Origin: JAIOQJ01 sp963718635
Lineage (GTDB): Bacteria; Planctomycetota; Planctomycetia; Gemmatales; Gemmataceae
NCBI GenBank assembly: GCA_963718635.1
Contig: OY970367.1
Coordinates: 2,232,001-2,296,000, forward strand
Reading direction: 5' to 3'
DNA: 64,000 bases
Positions 39,459 to 50,149 of this stretch are shown here, one piece after another. The translations under genes were made by a program, and so were the position numbers. The stretch's first letter is position 1. Every line of letters starts with the position of its first letter. The notes under the pieces were generated by a model. That model searched no databases, was not told the DNA's origin, and saw only the letters and a program-made list of their open reading frames with translations.

Positions 39459-39650
39459 CGAGCCCGACGCGCAAGCAAGGGAGTTTGTAGGATGGGTGCC
39501 TCGAGCCCGATGCGCAAGCAAGGGAGTTTGTAGGATGGGTGCCTCGAGCCCGATGCGCAAGCAAGGGAGTTTGTAGGGTGGGTGCCCCGAGCCCGATGCG
39601 CAAGCAAGGGAGTTTGTAGGGTGGGTGAAGGCCTTGCGAAACCCACCCGA
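39459..39650. repeat. Tandem repeat, 43-bp period, four copies
   Basis: Each unit reads CGAGCCCGATGCGCAAGCAA, then GGGAGTTTGTAGG(A/G)TGGGTGCC. Units begin at 39459, 39502, 39545 and 39588 and differ at only a few bases. The last runs into a GGTGGGTGAAGGC family copy ending at 39650, 35 bases before the UbiD-type gene. Confidence 0.9.
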
Positions 39651-39684
39651 ACAACAAAGAGTTTTGTAGTTTACAAGAGCGTGC

Positions 39685-41496
39685 ATGGGTTACCGCAATC
39701 TTCGCGCTTGCATTAATGACTTAGAGCGAACCAAGCAGCTCATCCGCCTACCCGGCGAAATCGATCCCTTCTTGGAAGCCGCCGAGATTCAAAGGCGCGT
39801 CTACTGCGCCGGCGGACCGGCGATTCTTTTCGAGCGCGTCAAAAACTCATCTTTCCCGATGGTGAGCAACCTCTTCGGGACTATCGAACGGACGCGTTTT
39901 CTCTTCCGCGATACCCTGGCTGCCGTTCGCAAACTGGTCGAATTGAAGGTCGATCCCGCAAACTTTCTACGCCGGCCTTGGCGCTACAGTCGCGTTCCTT
40001 TCACCGCGCTACACATGCTGCCGAAGCGAGTTCGGCAGGGGCCAATTCTCGCTAAGCAAACAACGTTACGGCAACTTCCCCAACTTGTTTGCTGGCCGCA
40101 GGATGGCGGCGCCTTCATTACATTGCCACTGGTCTATACCGAAGATCCGGATGCGCCCGGCTGGCGCCGCTCGAACCTGGGCATGTACCGAGTGCAGATT
40201 TCCGGGAATGAATACCAGCCCGATGGCGAGGTTGGGCTACACTATCAGATTCATCGCGGCATGGGCGTGCATCATGCGGCGGCGATCCGCCGTGGCGAGC
40301 GCTTGCGCGTCAACGTGATCGTCGGCGGCTCGCCGGCCCTGATGTTGGCGGCCGTCATGCCCTTGCCCGAAGGCCTGCCCGAGCTGCTGTTCGCCGGAGC
40401 GCTCGGAGGCCGACGGGTCCGCATGACGGCCGCTCTGGAAAACGGCGGTCAAACCACTTTGCCCTTCCCCGCAGAGGCGGATTTCGTCCTGTGTGGCTCG
40501 ATCGATCCACAGCAGACAAAACCTGAAGGACCATTCGGCGACCACTTGGGCTACTACAGCCTGGCTCATCCCTTTCCCGTGATGAAAGTGGAGCGCATCT
40601 ATCATCGACCGGATGCCATTTGGCCGTTTACCGTTGTGGGTAGACCGCCGCAGGAGGATACCTCCTTTGGCGCGATCATTCATGAAATCACCGGTCCGCT
40701 TATCCCAACAGTAATCCCCGGTGTTCATGCGGTTCATGCGGTCGATGCGGCCGGCGTCCATCCCTTGTTGTTGGCTATCGGCAGCGAACGCTATGTGCCC
40801 TATGCAACCAAGCGAAGGCCGCAGGAGCTGCTGACGTGCGCCAACGCGATCCTGGGCCAAGGCCAGCTGTCGCTGGCCAAGTACCTTTTTATCGTGGCGA
40901 AGGAGGATAATCCCGGCCTCGATATTCATGACATTCCAGCCTTTTTGCGACACGTGCTCGAACGCGTTGACTGGCGCAACGACCTGCACTTTCAGACGCG
41001 CACGACCATCGACACACTCGATTACAGCGGCACCCGCTTGAATGAAGGCTCGAAGGTAGTAATCGCCGCTGCCGGCCCTCCGCGTCGGTCGTTGGGGACG
41101 ACGTGGCAACGATCATTGCCCGATGGCTGGAGCGATCCTCGCGTTATCTTGCCCGGGATATTGATCGTTTCATGCAAGAATCAAGCGGATTTGCGATTTG
41201 AAGGCTGGGAAGGAGAAGACCGCTTTCCACTGGTCGTTGTCGTGGATGATGCCGAATTTGCCGCGCAGTCACTGAACAATTTCCTCTGGGTAACCTTTAC
41301 GCGTTCGAACCCTGCCGCGGACTTGCACGGCGTCGGCGAATTCACCGAGCAAAAGCATTGGGGCTGCACTGGTTCGTTGATCATCGACGCGCGAATCAAA
41401 GCCAGGCACGCTCCGCCATTGATTGAAGACCCTGCAGTAACCAAGCGCGTTGATGCCCTTGGCGTCCGCGGGGGTCCTTTGCATGGCTATATCTAG
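39685..41496 (+). CDS. UbiD-family prenyl-FMN-dependent decarboxylase
   Basis: A 603-residue UbiD-type (de)carboxylase. It begins MGYRNLRACINDLERTKQLI, the usual family opening. Later parts are HYQIHRGMGVHHAAAIRRGE (prenyl-FMN/Mn binding region), VGGSPALMLAAVMPLPEGLP, EGPFGDHLGYYSLAHPFPVM with the conserved E-x-P-x-G-D, and the C-terminal WGCTGSLIIDARIKARHAPP. Length exceeds E. coli UbiD (~497) and suits the longer planctomycete members. A UbiX partner is absent from the window. It may act in menaquinone (futalosine route) or aromatic acid metabolism; both are inference. Start is right after a tandem repeat, with a weak ribosome site AAGAG. Confidence 0.92.
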   Translation: MGYRNLRACINDLERTKQLIRLPGEIDPFLEAAEIQRRVYCAGGPAILFERVKNSSFPMVSNLFGTIERTRFLFRDTLAAVRKLVELKVDPANFLRRPWRYSRVPFTALHMLPKRVRQGPILAKQTTLRQLPQLVCWPQDGGAFITLPLVYTEDPDAPGWRRSNLGMYRVQISGNEYQPDGEVGLHYQIHRGMGVHHAAAIRRGERLRVNVIVGGSPALMLAAVMPLPEGLPELLFAGALGGRRVRMTAALENGGQTTLPFPAEADFVLCGSIDPQQTKPEGPFGDHLGYYSLAHPFPVMKVERIYHRPDAIWPFTVVGRPPQEDTSFGAIIHEITGPLIPTVIPGVHAVHAVDAAGVHPLLLAIGSERYVPYATKRRPQELLTCANAILGQGQLSLAKYLFIVAKEDNPGLDIHDIPAFLRHVLERVDWRNDLHFQTRTTIDTLDYSGTRLNEGSKVVIAAAGPPRRSLGTTWQRSLPDGWSDPRVILPGILIVSCKNQADLRFEGWEGEDRFPLVVVVDDAEFAAQSLNNFLWVTFTRSNPAADLHGVGEFTEQKHWGCTGSLIIDARIKARHAPPLIEDPAVTKRVDALGVRGGPLHGYI

Positions 41497-41565
41497 CGAG
41501 GCTTCGCCGCAGACCAACGAGAAGTTTCTTAGCACCAGACAGCCAATGTCAAACCGAAATCCGTC

Positions 41566-41688
41566 AGCCACGGATTAAACACGGACGAAACACGGATAAA
41601 TCAAACATCCGATGGCGTGCTCGTTCGACCCGTCTTGATGAAAATTCTTAGATTTTATCCGTGTTCGTTCAGTGTTCCATCCGTGGCT
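41566..41688. repeat. Inverted-repeat element, CCACGGAT family copy 2
   Basis: AGCCACGGATTAAACACGGA ... and at the other end ATCCGTGTTCGTTCAGTGTT then CCATCCGTGGCT. Same size and plan as 3686-3812. Confidence 0.8.
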
Positions 41689-42052
41689 AAATGGCTTTTG
41701 CTCGATTGAACGCTCATCTAAAACTTGACTCATGCACGATGAGTTTTTTTGGATAAGTAACCTAGCACGGCCTATTTCTTGAATGGCGCCTCAACCTCGG
41801 TCGAATCGTAAACAAAGTGGAAAACTGTATGGTCTGTCTCGGAGGAACGGCCGGCAAGCGACTGTTAGGGCTCTATCACTTCGTTTCTTAATCGACTTAC
41901 CCACGAATACTGACTGAACTATGCACGAGATCGTCAGGGCCAGACAACGGAACAACATCATTACTGACTCTCGATAAATGATTTTCGATTAATCGATGAT
42001 GCCGGCCTATTATGAAGTTTTAACGGATCGACGTAAAAACGCGAAGCGGCGG
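41689..42052. other. AT-richer gap with no gene seen
   Basis: The 364 bases between the repeat element and the promoter of the next gene hold no open frame with family resemblance and no clear RNA structure. Confidence 0.4.
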
Positions 42053-42081
42053 TTGACAGGCCGACGAAATCGGCCGACAAT
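42053..42081 (+). promoter_or_regulatory. Sigma-70-type promoter for the small gene at 42123
   Basis: TTGACA at 42053-42058, 17-base spacer, GACAAT at 42076-42081 (4 of 6 matches to TATAAT). The ribosome site GGAGGGAG is at 42108-42115, before ATG 42123. Confidence 0.5.
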
Positions 42082-42122
42082 TTCCTATATACGCTTCAGT
42101 CGCCGGCGGAGGGAGTCTGGCC

Positions 42123-42527
42123 ATGAAACTTGAACAACTAAACCATCTGAAAGAGCAGCTGCTCAACGGCAAGGATTTCGGGGAAATCTACACTTATTTC
42201 CTCGATCATTTCGGCGAGAGCGAAGAGTTCATGCGCCTGGGCGTCCGCGTACGGCATCCAGCGCTCGAAGCCATTTACACGCAAATTCTGGGACAGGTTT
42301 TCAAGCGCGAGATCGATGTGAAACAACTCCTGCTCTCTCACCTTCCCGAACAAGGGTTCGTCCACGGCAGCGGCGTCTTCCAGGGCGAAATGGCATGCGT
42401 GATTTATTTCGAAGATGTCAACGCGGGCTTGATTGTAATCACTTCGCCCTTCCAATCGAAAGACACCAAGTTCATTCGCTTCAGCATGAAACAGCGATCG
42501 CGCATCGCGGAGCCTTCGCTGAATTAG
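42123..42527 (+). CDS. Conserved hypothetical protein
   Basis: A 134-residue protein I do not recognise by name. It starts MKLEQLNHLKEQLLNGKDFG, has an alpha-helical first third (EIYTYFLDHFGESEEFMRLG) and a beta-rich second part, FVHGSGVFQGEMACVIYFED then VNAGLIVITSPFQSKDTKFI. No signal peptide, no Cys, no nucleotide motif. A good promoter (TTGACA) and a strong ribosome site precede it, suggesting a well expressed gene. It stands alone between the UbiD-type gene and ftsK, which converges on it. Confidence 0.75.
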   Translation: MKLEQLNHLKEQLLNGKDFGEIYTYFLDHFGESEEFMRLGVRVRHPALEAIYTQILGQVFKREIDVKQLLLSHLPEQGFVHGSGVFQGEMACVIYFEDVNAGLIVITSPFQSKDTKFIRFSMKQRSRIAEPSLN

Positions 42528-42588
42528 AGGCGAGTCGTACTGCGTTAGCGTCGGGTAAAAGGCTTAGGTGAATAAAAATCGCCCGACT

Positions 42589-44917
42589 TCAAGCGCTCGC
42601 CGCCAGGCGATTGCTGCCGCCTTGTTTCATTTCTTCCCATTGTTCGGGCTTGCACAGCACCTCGCGGGCTTGACCGCTGTTGAACTGCCCGACAATGCCA
42701 TCTTCTGCCATGAAGTCGATGAGGCGTGCGGCACGGCCATAGCCGATGCCAAGGGCTCGCTGCAAAAGCGAAACGCTGCCGCGCCCTTCGCGAACGACCA
42801 CTTCGATCGCTTCTTCGTAGAGTTCATCGCGGTTGCGGATCGCTTCCATCTTCCCGCCTTCTCCGGCACGATCGAGCGAGTGCAAGCCAAGGAGTTCGGA
42901 ATCGAAGGCCGGGTTTTCCACTTCGAGCTTGCTGACGATGCGCGAGATTTCCTCATCGCTGGCGAAAGCGCCCTGAGCCCGAACGATCTGGCTGGTGTTC
43001 GGCTGCAAAAAGAGCATATCGCCTTTGCCGAGCAATTTCTCGGCGCCCATTTCATCGAGCACCACGCGGCTATTCGAACGGTCGGCGACCTGGAAGCAGA
43101 TGCGTGCCGGCAGGTTCGACTTGATCAGACCGGTGATGACATCGACCGTGGGCCGTTGTGTCGTGAGAATCAAATGGATGCCGGCCGCTCGAGACTTCTG
43201 GGCCAATCGAATAATGTGCCCTTCGACTTCCTTCTTCATCGCCATCATCAAATCGCCAACTTCGTCCACCACAATAACGATATAAGGCATCCGCGGCGGC
43301 ACGCGCTTCTCTTCATCTTCGTCCACCGGCTTCACCCGACGCAGAATTTCCTCATGGGAGAGTTCGTTATAACTGGCGATGTTGCGAACGCGCGCTCGAC
43401 GCAGAATTTCATAGCGCTCTTCCATCTTGTCCACCGCCCAGGACAATATCGCTTCCGCTTTTTTGTTGTCGGTGACCACCGGATGCATCAAGTGCGGCAA
43501 GCGCCCATACTCGGCCAATTCCACCTGCTTCGGATCGATCATGATCAGCTTACATTCATCGGGCCGACGAGTGAGCAGCAAGCTGAGGATGATCGAATTC
43601 AAGCAGACGGACTTGCCCGTGCCCGTTCGCCCTGCAATCAACAAGTGAGGCATGTCGGCCAAATCTTGCACGAGAGGCCGTCCCTCCGCGTCTTTGCCGA
43701 GCAGCAAAGGGAGCTTCGATTTCGCAATTTTCGCATGGCCGGTCGTCGCCAACTCCTTCATGCGCACCACCGCGCGCTGTTCGTTCGGCACCTCGATGCC
43801 GACCGTGTTTTTACCGGGAATAGGAGCAATAATGCGAACGCTCGACACTTTCAGGTGTAACGCCAGATCGTCCGACAGCGAGGTGATCTTGGCGACGCGC
43901 ATGCCGGTATCGAGACTGATCTCATATTGCGTGATGACAGGACCCGTATGAATGCCGACCACCTTGACGGTCAGCCCGAAGTCAGCGCAGGCCTTCTCCA
44001 ATTGGGCGGCCACTTCGCAAAGTTTCTGATCCTGATTTTCAATCAACAACGGCACGGGCTCCTCGAGCAAGTCGAGCGGCGGCAGGTCGTAGGGACGCTC
44101 CGGCATCGGCAGTACGTCGGGTTTGGCGATGGTCGGGCGCGGGAACGTGGGCGCCGGAGCATCATTCCGTGTCGGGTTGCCTAAGCTGGCACCAAGATGA
44201 TGATGAATGGGAATCGTCGCAGGCGGGAAGCCGATGTCGGCCGCACGAAGCTGCGTTGGGGTCTCAACGATTGGAAAGAGTGAAGGATGCAGCTTGCGCG
44301 ATACAGGCCTTACCGAACGGCGAACGACATAGGCGGCTATTTCGAGAATTCGGGCAAAAGCCAGCAGCAGTTTCTCGAGCGCAACAGTCGAGCGCTCGCA
44401 GTCCGAGAAGCGAATATCTCCCACATCGCCGGACGATGGGATCCGCTGCCAATAGCAGGCCGGCGAATAAACTAAGCGCCAGAAACGATTTACCCAGAAG
44501 CGGTGCAAACGTTCCATGCAGCGCCAGCGCGCCCGCCGCCCCAACAGCGCCCCCGCTGCCGACGACAGGCCCGCTGAAAGCTCCGCCCGATTGATCCAAA
44601 GCGATCGCAGCGCCGGCGACCAGGAGCAACAACCCCAGTGCTCGCCGAGCTACGCGCAGCCACGGCGCTTGCCGGATGCGTAAGCCGGCGATAACGAACC
44701 AGGAGGCGACGAAGGCATAGGCCGCCAAGCCAACGGCGTCGAACAGGTGATAGCGAATGATGCCCGGCGCGGAGAGCCAACCGGAGCCGGTCGGCTTGGC
44801 GAAACGCTCGGCGCCGGTCTGGCTGAATAGACTGATGCTCAGGAAAAGGCCTACGGCAGCAAGCGTAAGTGCTGACGCATCGAAGCCTCGCCGTGAGGAC
44901 GGGACAGACTCGGACAT
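42589..44917 (-). CDS. ftsK: DNA translocase FtsK/SpoIIIE; frameshifted
   Basis: About 775 residues. FtsK pumps chromosome ends apart at the division septum. The N-terminal part has membrane helices: LTLAAVGLFLSISLF, VGLAAYAFVASWFVIAGLRI, ALGLLLLVAGAAIAL and LALSLFAGLLLAADPIV. The frame changes near 44400, then continues as DCERSTVALEKLLLAFARIL. The motor domain shows LLIAGRTGTGKSVCLNSIIL (Walker A), YIVIVVDEVGDLMMA (Walker B), GIHLILTTQRPTVDVITGLI, and the C-terminal gamma winged helix EEAIEVVVREGRGSVSLLQR then ALGIGYGRAARLIDFMAEDG, which reads KOPS-like sites. ATG 44917 has GGAG upstream. The break in such a gene is likely an assembly error. Confidence 0.95.
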
Positions 44918-45074
44918 GGAAAGTTTTTCTCCGGCGGTGAACCGACAGATTCATTGTCCGAGATGCCGGGCCAACATGCAGCCAGAGAACGGGCTTGGAA
45001 CGGTGCGCCTTTGAGATCACCGTTGAATAATTGCTGCAATCGTTACTTTTCGATCAATCGACAACAAAGGCGCC

Positions 45075-45530
45075 ATGTTGCAAATTGCACTCTGGGAGCC
45101 GGAGATTCCACCAAACACGGGCAACATTGCCCGCCTCTGCGCTGCGACCGGCACAACTCTCCATCTCATCGGCCGACTTGGATTTCGACTCGACGACCGC
45201 GAATTGAAGCGCGCGGGACTCGATTATTGGGCCGGCGTCGACATGCAACAGCATGCGACTTTCGCCGATTTCGAAGAATTAGTTGGGCCGGAACGTATCA
45301 TCTGCATCGAGACGACAGTCGAACGCATCTACACGCAAGCCTGTTTCAAAGAAGGCGATTGTCTTTTGTTCGGCAGCGAGTCGTATGGCCTTCCCCTCAC
45401 GGTGCGACAGCGCTACGCGGATAGGACGTTCGGCATTCCGATGCCAGGCGAAAAAGTCCGCAGCCTCAATCTCTCTACTTCAGCGGGCATCGTTCTCTAC
45501 GAAGCCCTGCGGCAACTGCACGGCTGGTAA
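45075..45530 (+). CDS. trmL: tRNA (cytidine(34)-2'-O)-methyltransferase TrmL
   Basis: A 151-residue SPOUT-class (trefoil-knot) methyltransferase that 2'-O-methylates the wobble base of some tRNA-Leu. MLQIALWEPEIPPNTGNIAR is the family N-terminus, with LCAATGTTLHLIGRLGFRLD next. The knot region is DCLLFGSESYGLP and IPMPGEKVRSLNLSTSAGIV, with the S-L-N-(L/V)-S motif that binds S-adenosylmethionine. Length matches the minimal TrmL/YibK form. It diverges from ftsK across a 157-base gap. Confidence 0.95.
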   Translation: MLQIALWEPEIPPNTGNIARLCAATGTTLHLIGRLGFRLDDRELKRAGLDYWAGVDMQQHATFADFEELVGPERIICIETTVERIYTQACFKEGDCLLFGSESYGLPLTVRQRYADRTFGIPMPGEKVRSLNLSTSAGIVLYEALRQLHGW

Positions 45531-45653
45531 AATCGATTCGCATTTCGCGTTTAAAGCCAGATCGCAACCACTTCAAGTTCGCTCCGCTCCTTTCGATGGC
45601 CGAAGAATCATTCGCACTGCACCGATGATGAACGCCATCACAAGGAACGTTGC

Positions 45654-45962
45654 ATGAGCGTAACGGTTATGCCGCTGCCGACACTCACCGCCCTGCAGGA
45701 ATTCGTGCGTGAAACGCTTTGCGCTCGGGATCGCCTCGATCATGCCTCGACTCCGTTCTATGCAGCCGATATTCACCGCAACGGCCGTCTCTGCGGCTAT
45801 CTCTTTCACATCGAAGGGCCCCGTATGCTCAAGAACTCGGCCATCTGGACCGAGGAAGAGCATCGCATCTTCTTCTACGATTCCGTCGGCACCCGCTTCC
45901 ACGAAGTCCGTTTGAGCGATTCACCCACGCTGGAAGAACAACCGGCGCGCCGGGCCGCGTAA
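45654..45962 (+). CDS. Conserved hypothetical protein
   Basis: A 102-residue protein without a named family to me. Text: MSVTVMPLPTLTALQEFVRE, TPFYAADIHRNGRLCGYLFH, IEGPRMLKNSAIWTEEEHRI and FFYDSVGTRFHEVRLSDSP. It looks like a small mixed alpha/beta cytosolic protein. AAGGAAC lies before ATG 45654. It follows trmL by 123 bases in the same direction. No homologous pair is present in the window. Confidence 0.7.
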   Translation: MSVTVMPLPTLTALQEFVRETLCARDRLDHASTPFYAADIHRNGRLCGYLFHIEGPRMLKNSAIWTEEEHRIFFYDSVGTRFHEVRLSDSPTLEEQPARRAA

Positions 45963-46005
45963 CGTAATTTCAAAAAGAGCGCGCCTAAGCTGGTATGGGG
46001 ATTAT

Positions 46006-46083
46006 CTCGTTACGCGGCTTCGCTGCGAATTATCTCGTTATGCGGCTCTGCCGCGTAACGGGTCGTCGAGGCTCTGCCTCGCG
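46006..46083. repeat. CAGGCTCTGCCTGG family palindromes, copy 2 (diverged)
   Basis: CTCGTTACGCGGCTTCGCTG, then CTCGTTATGCGGCTCTGCCG and the shared GGGTCGTCGAGGCTCTGCCT. Two nested variants in a row in a gene-free gap. Confidence 0.7.
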
Positions 46084-46416
46084 GGCATATACGCTCAAGC
46101 CCGCTACGCTTCTGGAAATATTTCCATAAGCGTAAACCCGAGAAAATCGTGGGAAAAAGAAAGATGAACTTAGAAGGATTCGTTAGCCGCCACGCGATGG
46201 CTTTGCGCAGCCGAGCGCTTTGCGCAGGCAATGTAGACGACGCAGAGGGCATTGCGTGCGTATCCATGAACGCCATCTGTCAATAGACCACAAATAAATT
46301 TCCGAGCTTTTAACTTATTTAAGACGTTCGACGCAGAGCGTCAAACGAGGTTTAATCAGTGCCGCGATCGTTAGGGAGCGGAAACCCTATCAAATGGCCG
46401 CTAAACTCGCGTCAGC
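46084..46416. repeat. Gene-free gap with pieces of the 37-kb repeat cluster
   Basis: 46113-46154 (GGAAATATTTCCATAAGCGT then AAACCCGAGAAAATCGTGGG) is the inverse of 37071-37113. 46181-46215 resembles one arm of the 41-bp hairpin at 37258. The rest shows nothing coding. Confidence 0.6.
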
Positions 46417-47745
46417 TTACGCGTGGCGTCCACGGCCCATTCCATAATAAGTAAACCCGGCCGTTTCCATGGTTTTGGTTTCGTAGATATTACGTCCATC
46501 GAAGATGACGGGCGTTTTCAGCAGTCGGCGGATGACTTCAAAATCGGGATTGCGGAACTCTTGCCACTCGGTAACGATCACTAACCCGTCAGCGCCTTCA
46601 ACGGCGCCGTAGGGGCGATCGCTGTAGATCAACTTGTTGCCGTAGATGGCACGAACGTTCGGCATCGCCTCGGGATCGTGAACGCGCAGCTGAACTCCTT
46701 CGGCAAGCAGAGCGTCGATCAAGGTAAGCGCGGGCGCATCGCGGATATCATCGGTGCGCGGCTTGAAAGCCAAGCCCCAGATGGCCAGCGTCTTGCCCGC
46801 GAGTGAACCGAAGTGTTTGATGATTTTGCGAAAGAGGACCTGTTTCTGCTCTTCGTTCACCGCATCAACTGCTTCGACCAATCCGAGTTTCAGCCCTTTC
46901 TTCTGGCCCATGCCGATGATGGCGCGAATGTCTTTCGGGAAACAGCTTCCGCCATAGCCGGGGCCGGGAAAGAGAAACGAAAAGCCGATGCGCGCATCGT
47001 GGCCGATGCCGCGGCGGACGTCGTTGATGTCTGCGTTTAGTCCGTCGCAAAGATTGGCCATCTCATTGATGAAGCTGATCTTGGTGGCCAGCATCGCATT
47101 GGCCGCATACTTGGTCATCTCGGCGCTTTCGGGAGACATCGTCAAGAAAGGCCGTTCCGTGCGCAGAAACGGGCTATAGAGCTCGCGCAGGACTTCGCCG
47201 ACTTCGGGTTTGTGAATGCCGACGACGACGCGATCGGGCTTCATGAAGTCGTCGAGCGCTGCCCCTTCTTTGAGAAATTCGGGGTTGCTGGCGACATCGA
47301 TATGCCCGCATCCCGCTGCCGTCAAGCGTTCTACGATGCCGCGATTCGTGCCAACGGGGACCGTGCTTTTCATCACCACAATCTTGGAGCCGGGTGGGCC
47401 GGGCGGGACGTCTTTCAACGCGGCGGCGAGCGCTTCCGTCACGGCCCAGATGCTGGAAAGATCAGCATCGCCTGCAGCGCTCTGCGGGGTGCCGACGGCA
47501 ATGAAGATCAGGCGTGCCTCGCGCACGGCCGGGCCGAGATCGGTCGTGAAATTCAGGCGTCCTTCGCGGCGATTGCGCTGAACGAGTTCCAACAAGCCCG
47601 GCTCATAGATCGGCAGGCGATTCTCATGAAGGATAGCAATTTTGGACTTATCCTTATCGATGCCAATGACGTCGTTGCCGCTTTCGGCCAGACACGTGGC
47701 AGTCACGAGCCCGACATAACCCGTTCCGATAATGGCAACTTTCAC
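46417..47745 (-). CDS. ugd: UDP-glucose 6-dehydrogenase
   Basis: A 442-residue NAD-dependent enzyme oxidising UDP-glucose twice to UDP-glucuronate, a precursor for surface polysaccharides. VKVAIIGTGYVGLVTATCLA is the NAD-binding Rossmann start, SNPEFLKEGAALDDFMKPDR is the substrate region, and FPGPGYGGSCFPKDIRAIIG holds the catalytic Cys. IWGLAFKPRTDDIRDAPALT marks the C-terminal domain. I take GTG 47745 as start because GGGAG lies at about 47754-47758 and the protein then begins with the fold; an upstream extension is unlikely. It is downstream of rmd and gmd on the same strand (26-base gap to rmd), forming a sugar-nucleotide operon. Confidence 0.95.
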   Translation of the reverse strand: MKVAIIGTGYVGLVTATCLAESGNDVIGIDKDKSKIAILHENRLPIYEPGLLELVQRNRREGRLNFTTDLGPAVREARLIFIAVGTPQSAAGDADLSSIWAVTEALAAALKDVPPGPPGSKIVVMKSTVPVGTNRGIVERLTAAGCGHIDVASNPEFLKEGAALDDFMKPDRVVVGIHKPEVGEVLRELYSPFLRTERPFLTMSPESAEMTKYAANAMLATKISFINEMANLCDGLNADINDVRRGIGHDARIGFSFLFPGPGYGGSCFPKDIRAIIGMGQKKGLKLGLVEAVDAVNEEQKQVLFRKIIKHFGSLAGKTLAIWGLAFKPRTDDIRDAPALTLIDALLAEGVQLRVHDPEAMPNVRAIYGNKLIYSDRPYGAVEGADGLVIVTEWQEFRNPDFEVIRRLLKTPVIFDGRNIYETKTMETAGFTYYGMGRGRHA

Positions 47746-47771
47746 GTCAGTAGCTCCCTGAACCTTTGAAA

Positions 47772-48737
47772 TCAACCTGCGGATTGAACATGCGAACGCC
47801 AATAACCGAGCAAATCGGCCAGCGAGCGCTCGAGATTGAATTCCGCCTTCCAGCCGGTGGTCTCGCGAAGCTTGCTCGAATCGGAGCGCGAGACGGCACT
47901 GTCGGCGTTGCGAGAAACATTGAGCGCTTCGCGAACGTCGATGCAGGCGGAGGACATCGCTAACAATTGATCCAAAACGCTCTTCATCGAATAAGCGATT
48001 CCAGAGCCGGCGTTATAAGCCTCGCCGCGTTCGCCTCTCTGCAACAACAGAATGAACGCGCGTACCATGTCGCGGACATCCGTCAGGTCGCGCTGCCCGC
48101 TTAGGTCTCCGGTTTTCATCTCCGGCTTGCTTCGCCGGGCTTCGATTTCGGCGATCTGCCTCGCGAAATTCGCGGTGGCATATTCGGCCGACTGGCGCGG
48201 GCCTATTTGATTGAAACAACGAACGCTGACGACATCGAGCCCCGGGTGCCGCGACACCTGATGCCCAAGCAAATCCGCCGCCGCTTTACTACAAGCGTAT
48301 GGACTGGCGGGCTTAAGCGGGTCGAGCTCGGTGAAGCGGTGTTCGGACGACACTGGAGCACCGTAAATCAAACCGGAGGATGCGTAGAGAATTCGAGGAC
48401 TTAATTGCAGCCGCGCGATGGACCGGTAAAGGTTAAAGGTCGATTGCAAGTTGCCGGCCCAGGCCTTTTCGGGCTCCTCGTACGACTTGCCTGTGTTGGC
48501 ATACCCCGCCAGATGAAAGACCCAGTCGGGGGCTAATGATCGAAGGAGGTCGTCCGCTACGCCGGCTTGTTCGAGATCAATACGGTGAAGAGTTATTGCC
48601 GACGCAAGATGACGGCATTCGCTTGGCCAAGTGGCATGGCGCCCCAGGCCGTGCAGCTCGTGGTCCCCATCGACGCGCAAGCGCTCGACCAGATGACTGC
48701 CGACAAAGCCGGTTGCTCCTGTTATCAAAATGCGCAT
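47772..48737 (-). CDS. rmd: NAD(P)-dependent sugar-nucleotide reductase, probably GDP-4-keto-6-deoxy-D-mannose reductase
   Basis: A 321-residue extended short-chain dehydrogenase. MRILITGATGFVGSHLVERL is the cofactor loop (G-x-x-G-x-x-G); the catalytic line is RILYASSGLIYGAPVSSEHR then SPYACSKAAADLLGHQVSRH (Y-x-x-x-K). VRCFNQIGPRQSAEYATANF and GQRDLTDVRDMVRAFILLLQ are typical of Rmd/GMD relatives. It lies between gmd and ugd, so it most likely turns the product of Gmd into GDP-D-rhamnose. A GDP-L-fucose synthase role cannot be excluded. ATG 48737 is chosen since earlier in-frame codons add only non-conserved residues. Confidence 0.8.
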   Translation of the reverse strand: MRILITGATGFVGSHLVERLRVDGDHELHGLGRHATWPSECRHLASAITLHRIDLEQAGVADDLLRSLAPDWVFHLAGYANTGKSYEEPEKAWAGNLQSTFNLYRSIARLQLSPRILYASSGLIYGAPVSSEHRFTELDPLKPASPYACSKAAADLLGHQVSRHPGLDVVSVRCFNQIGPRQSAEYATANFARQIAEIEARRSKPEMKTGDLSGQRDLTDVRDMVRAFILLLQRGERGEAYNAGSGIAYSMKSVLDQLLAMSSACIDVREALNVSRNADSAVSRSDSSKLRETTGWKAEFNLERSLADLLGYWRSHVQSAG

Positions 48738-48807
48738 AGTAACGTTGCGGGTTGAGTTTAAAACACCTGATATTCGAAAACGCTCAAACCGTGCTTCGCT
48801 CCCTACT

Positions 48808-49770
<963 letters not shown>

Positions 49771-49899
49771 AAGCCATCCTTCAACGCTGGGCATCATGGG
49801 CGAAGCGAACAACGGAAATTGCTATCCGAGCAAGCACCGTTCAACACGCAGTATACGATTCATGCGATTGAAGGCCACTTAATGAGGCCGCTTGCCCTT

Positions 49900-50031
49900 C
49901 CCACCCTCCCCCCGGCTTTGCGGGGGGAGGGCAGGGTGGGGGGAAAGGCCGCGACTGCCGGGACTTTCGTTCATGGGCGAGAGGTTCCGCCCCCACCCTG
50001 CCCTCCCCCTGCAAAGCCAGAGAGAGGGTAA
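49900..50031. repeat. CCCACCCTGCCCTCCCCCTG family, two copies
   Basis: First copy 49900-49946 is inverted within itself (CCCACCCTCCCCCCGGCTTT then GCGGGGGGAGGGCAGGGTGG). Second copy 49986-50031 reads CCGCCCCCACCCTGCCCTCC then CCCTGCAAAGCCAGAGAGAG. Same family as 33675-33722. Confidence 0.75.
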
Positions 50032-50149
50032 GACGGGTCGCAGGCGCTAACTTCAACTTTGTCAGACGACGTTGCCGCGCACGATCGAACCAAGTGCTAC
50101 GATAGATGCAAGATCCCTCTGGCTCATCCTCCATTCAAAACGACATCCA

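Noticed and set aside
39459..39650. CRISPR-like array
   Set aside because: Four adjacent 43-bp units without spacers between them; no cas genes in the window. It is a simple tandem repeat.
42568..43860. 430-codon open frame opposite ftsK
   Set aside because: The other strand carries clear FtsK motor motifs; this frame is a shadow without own motifs.
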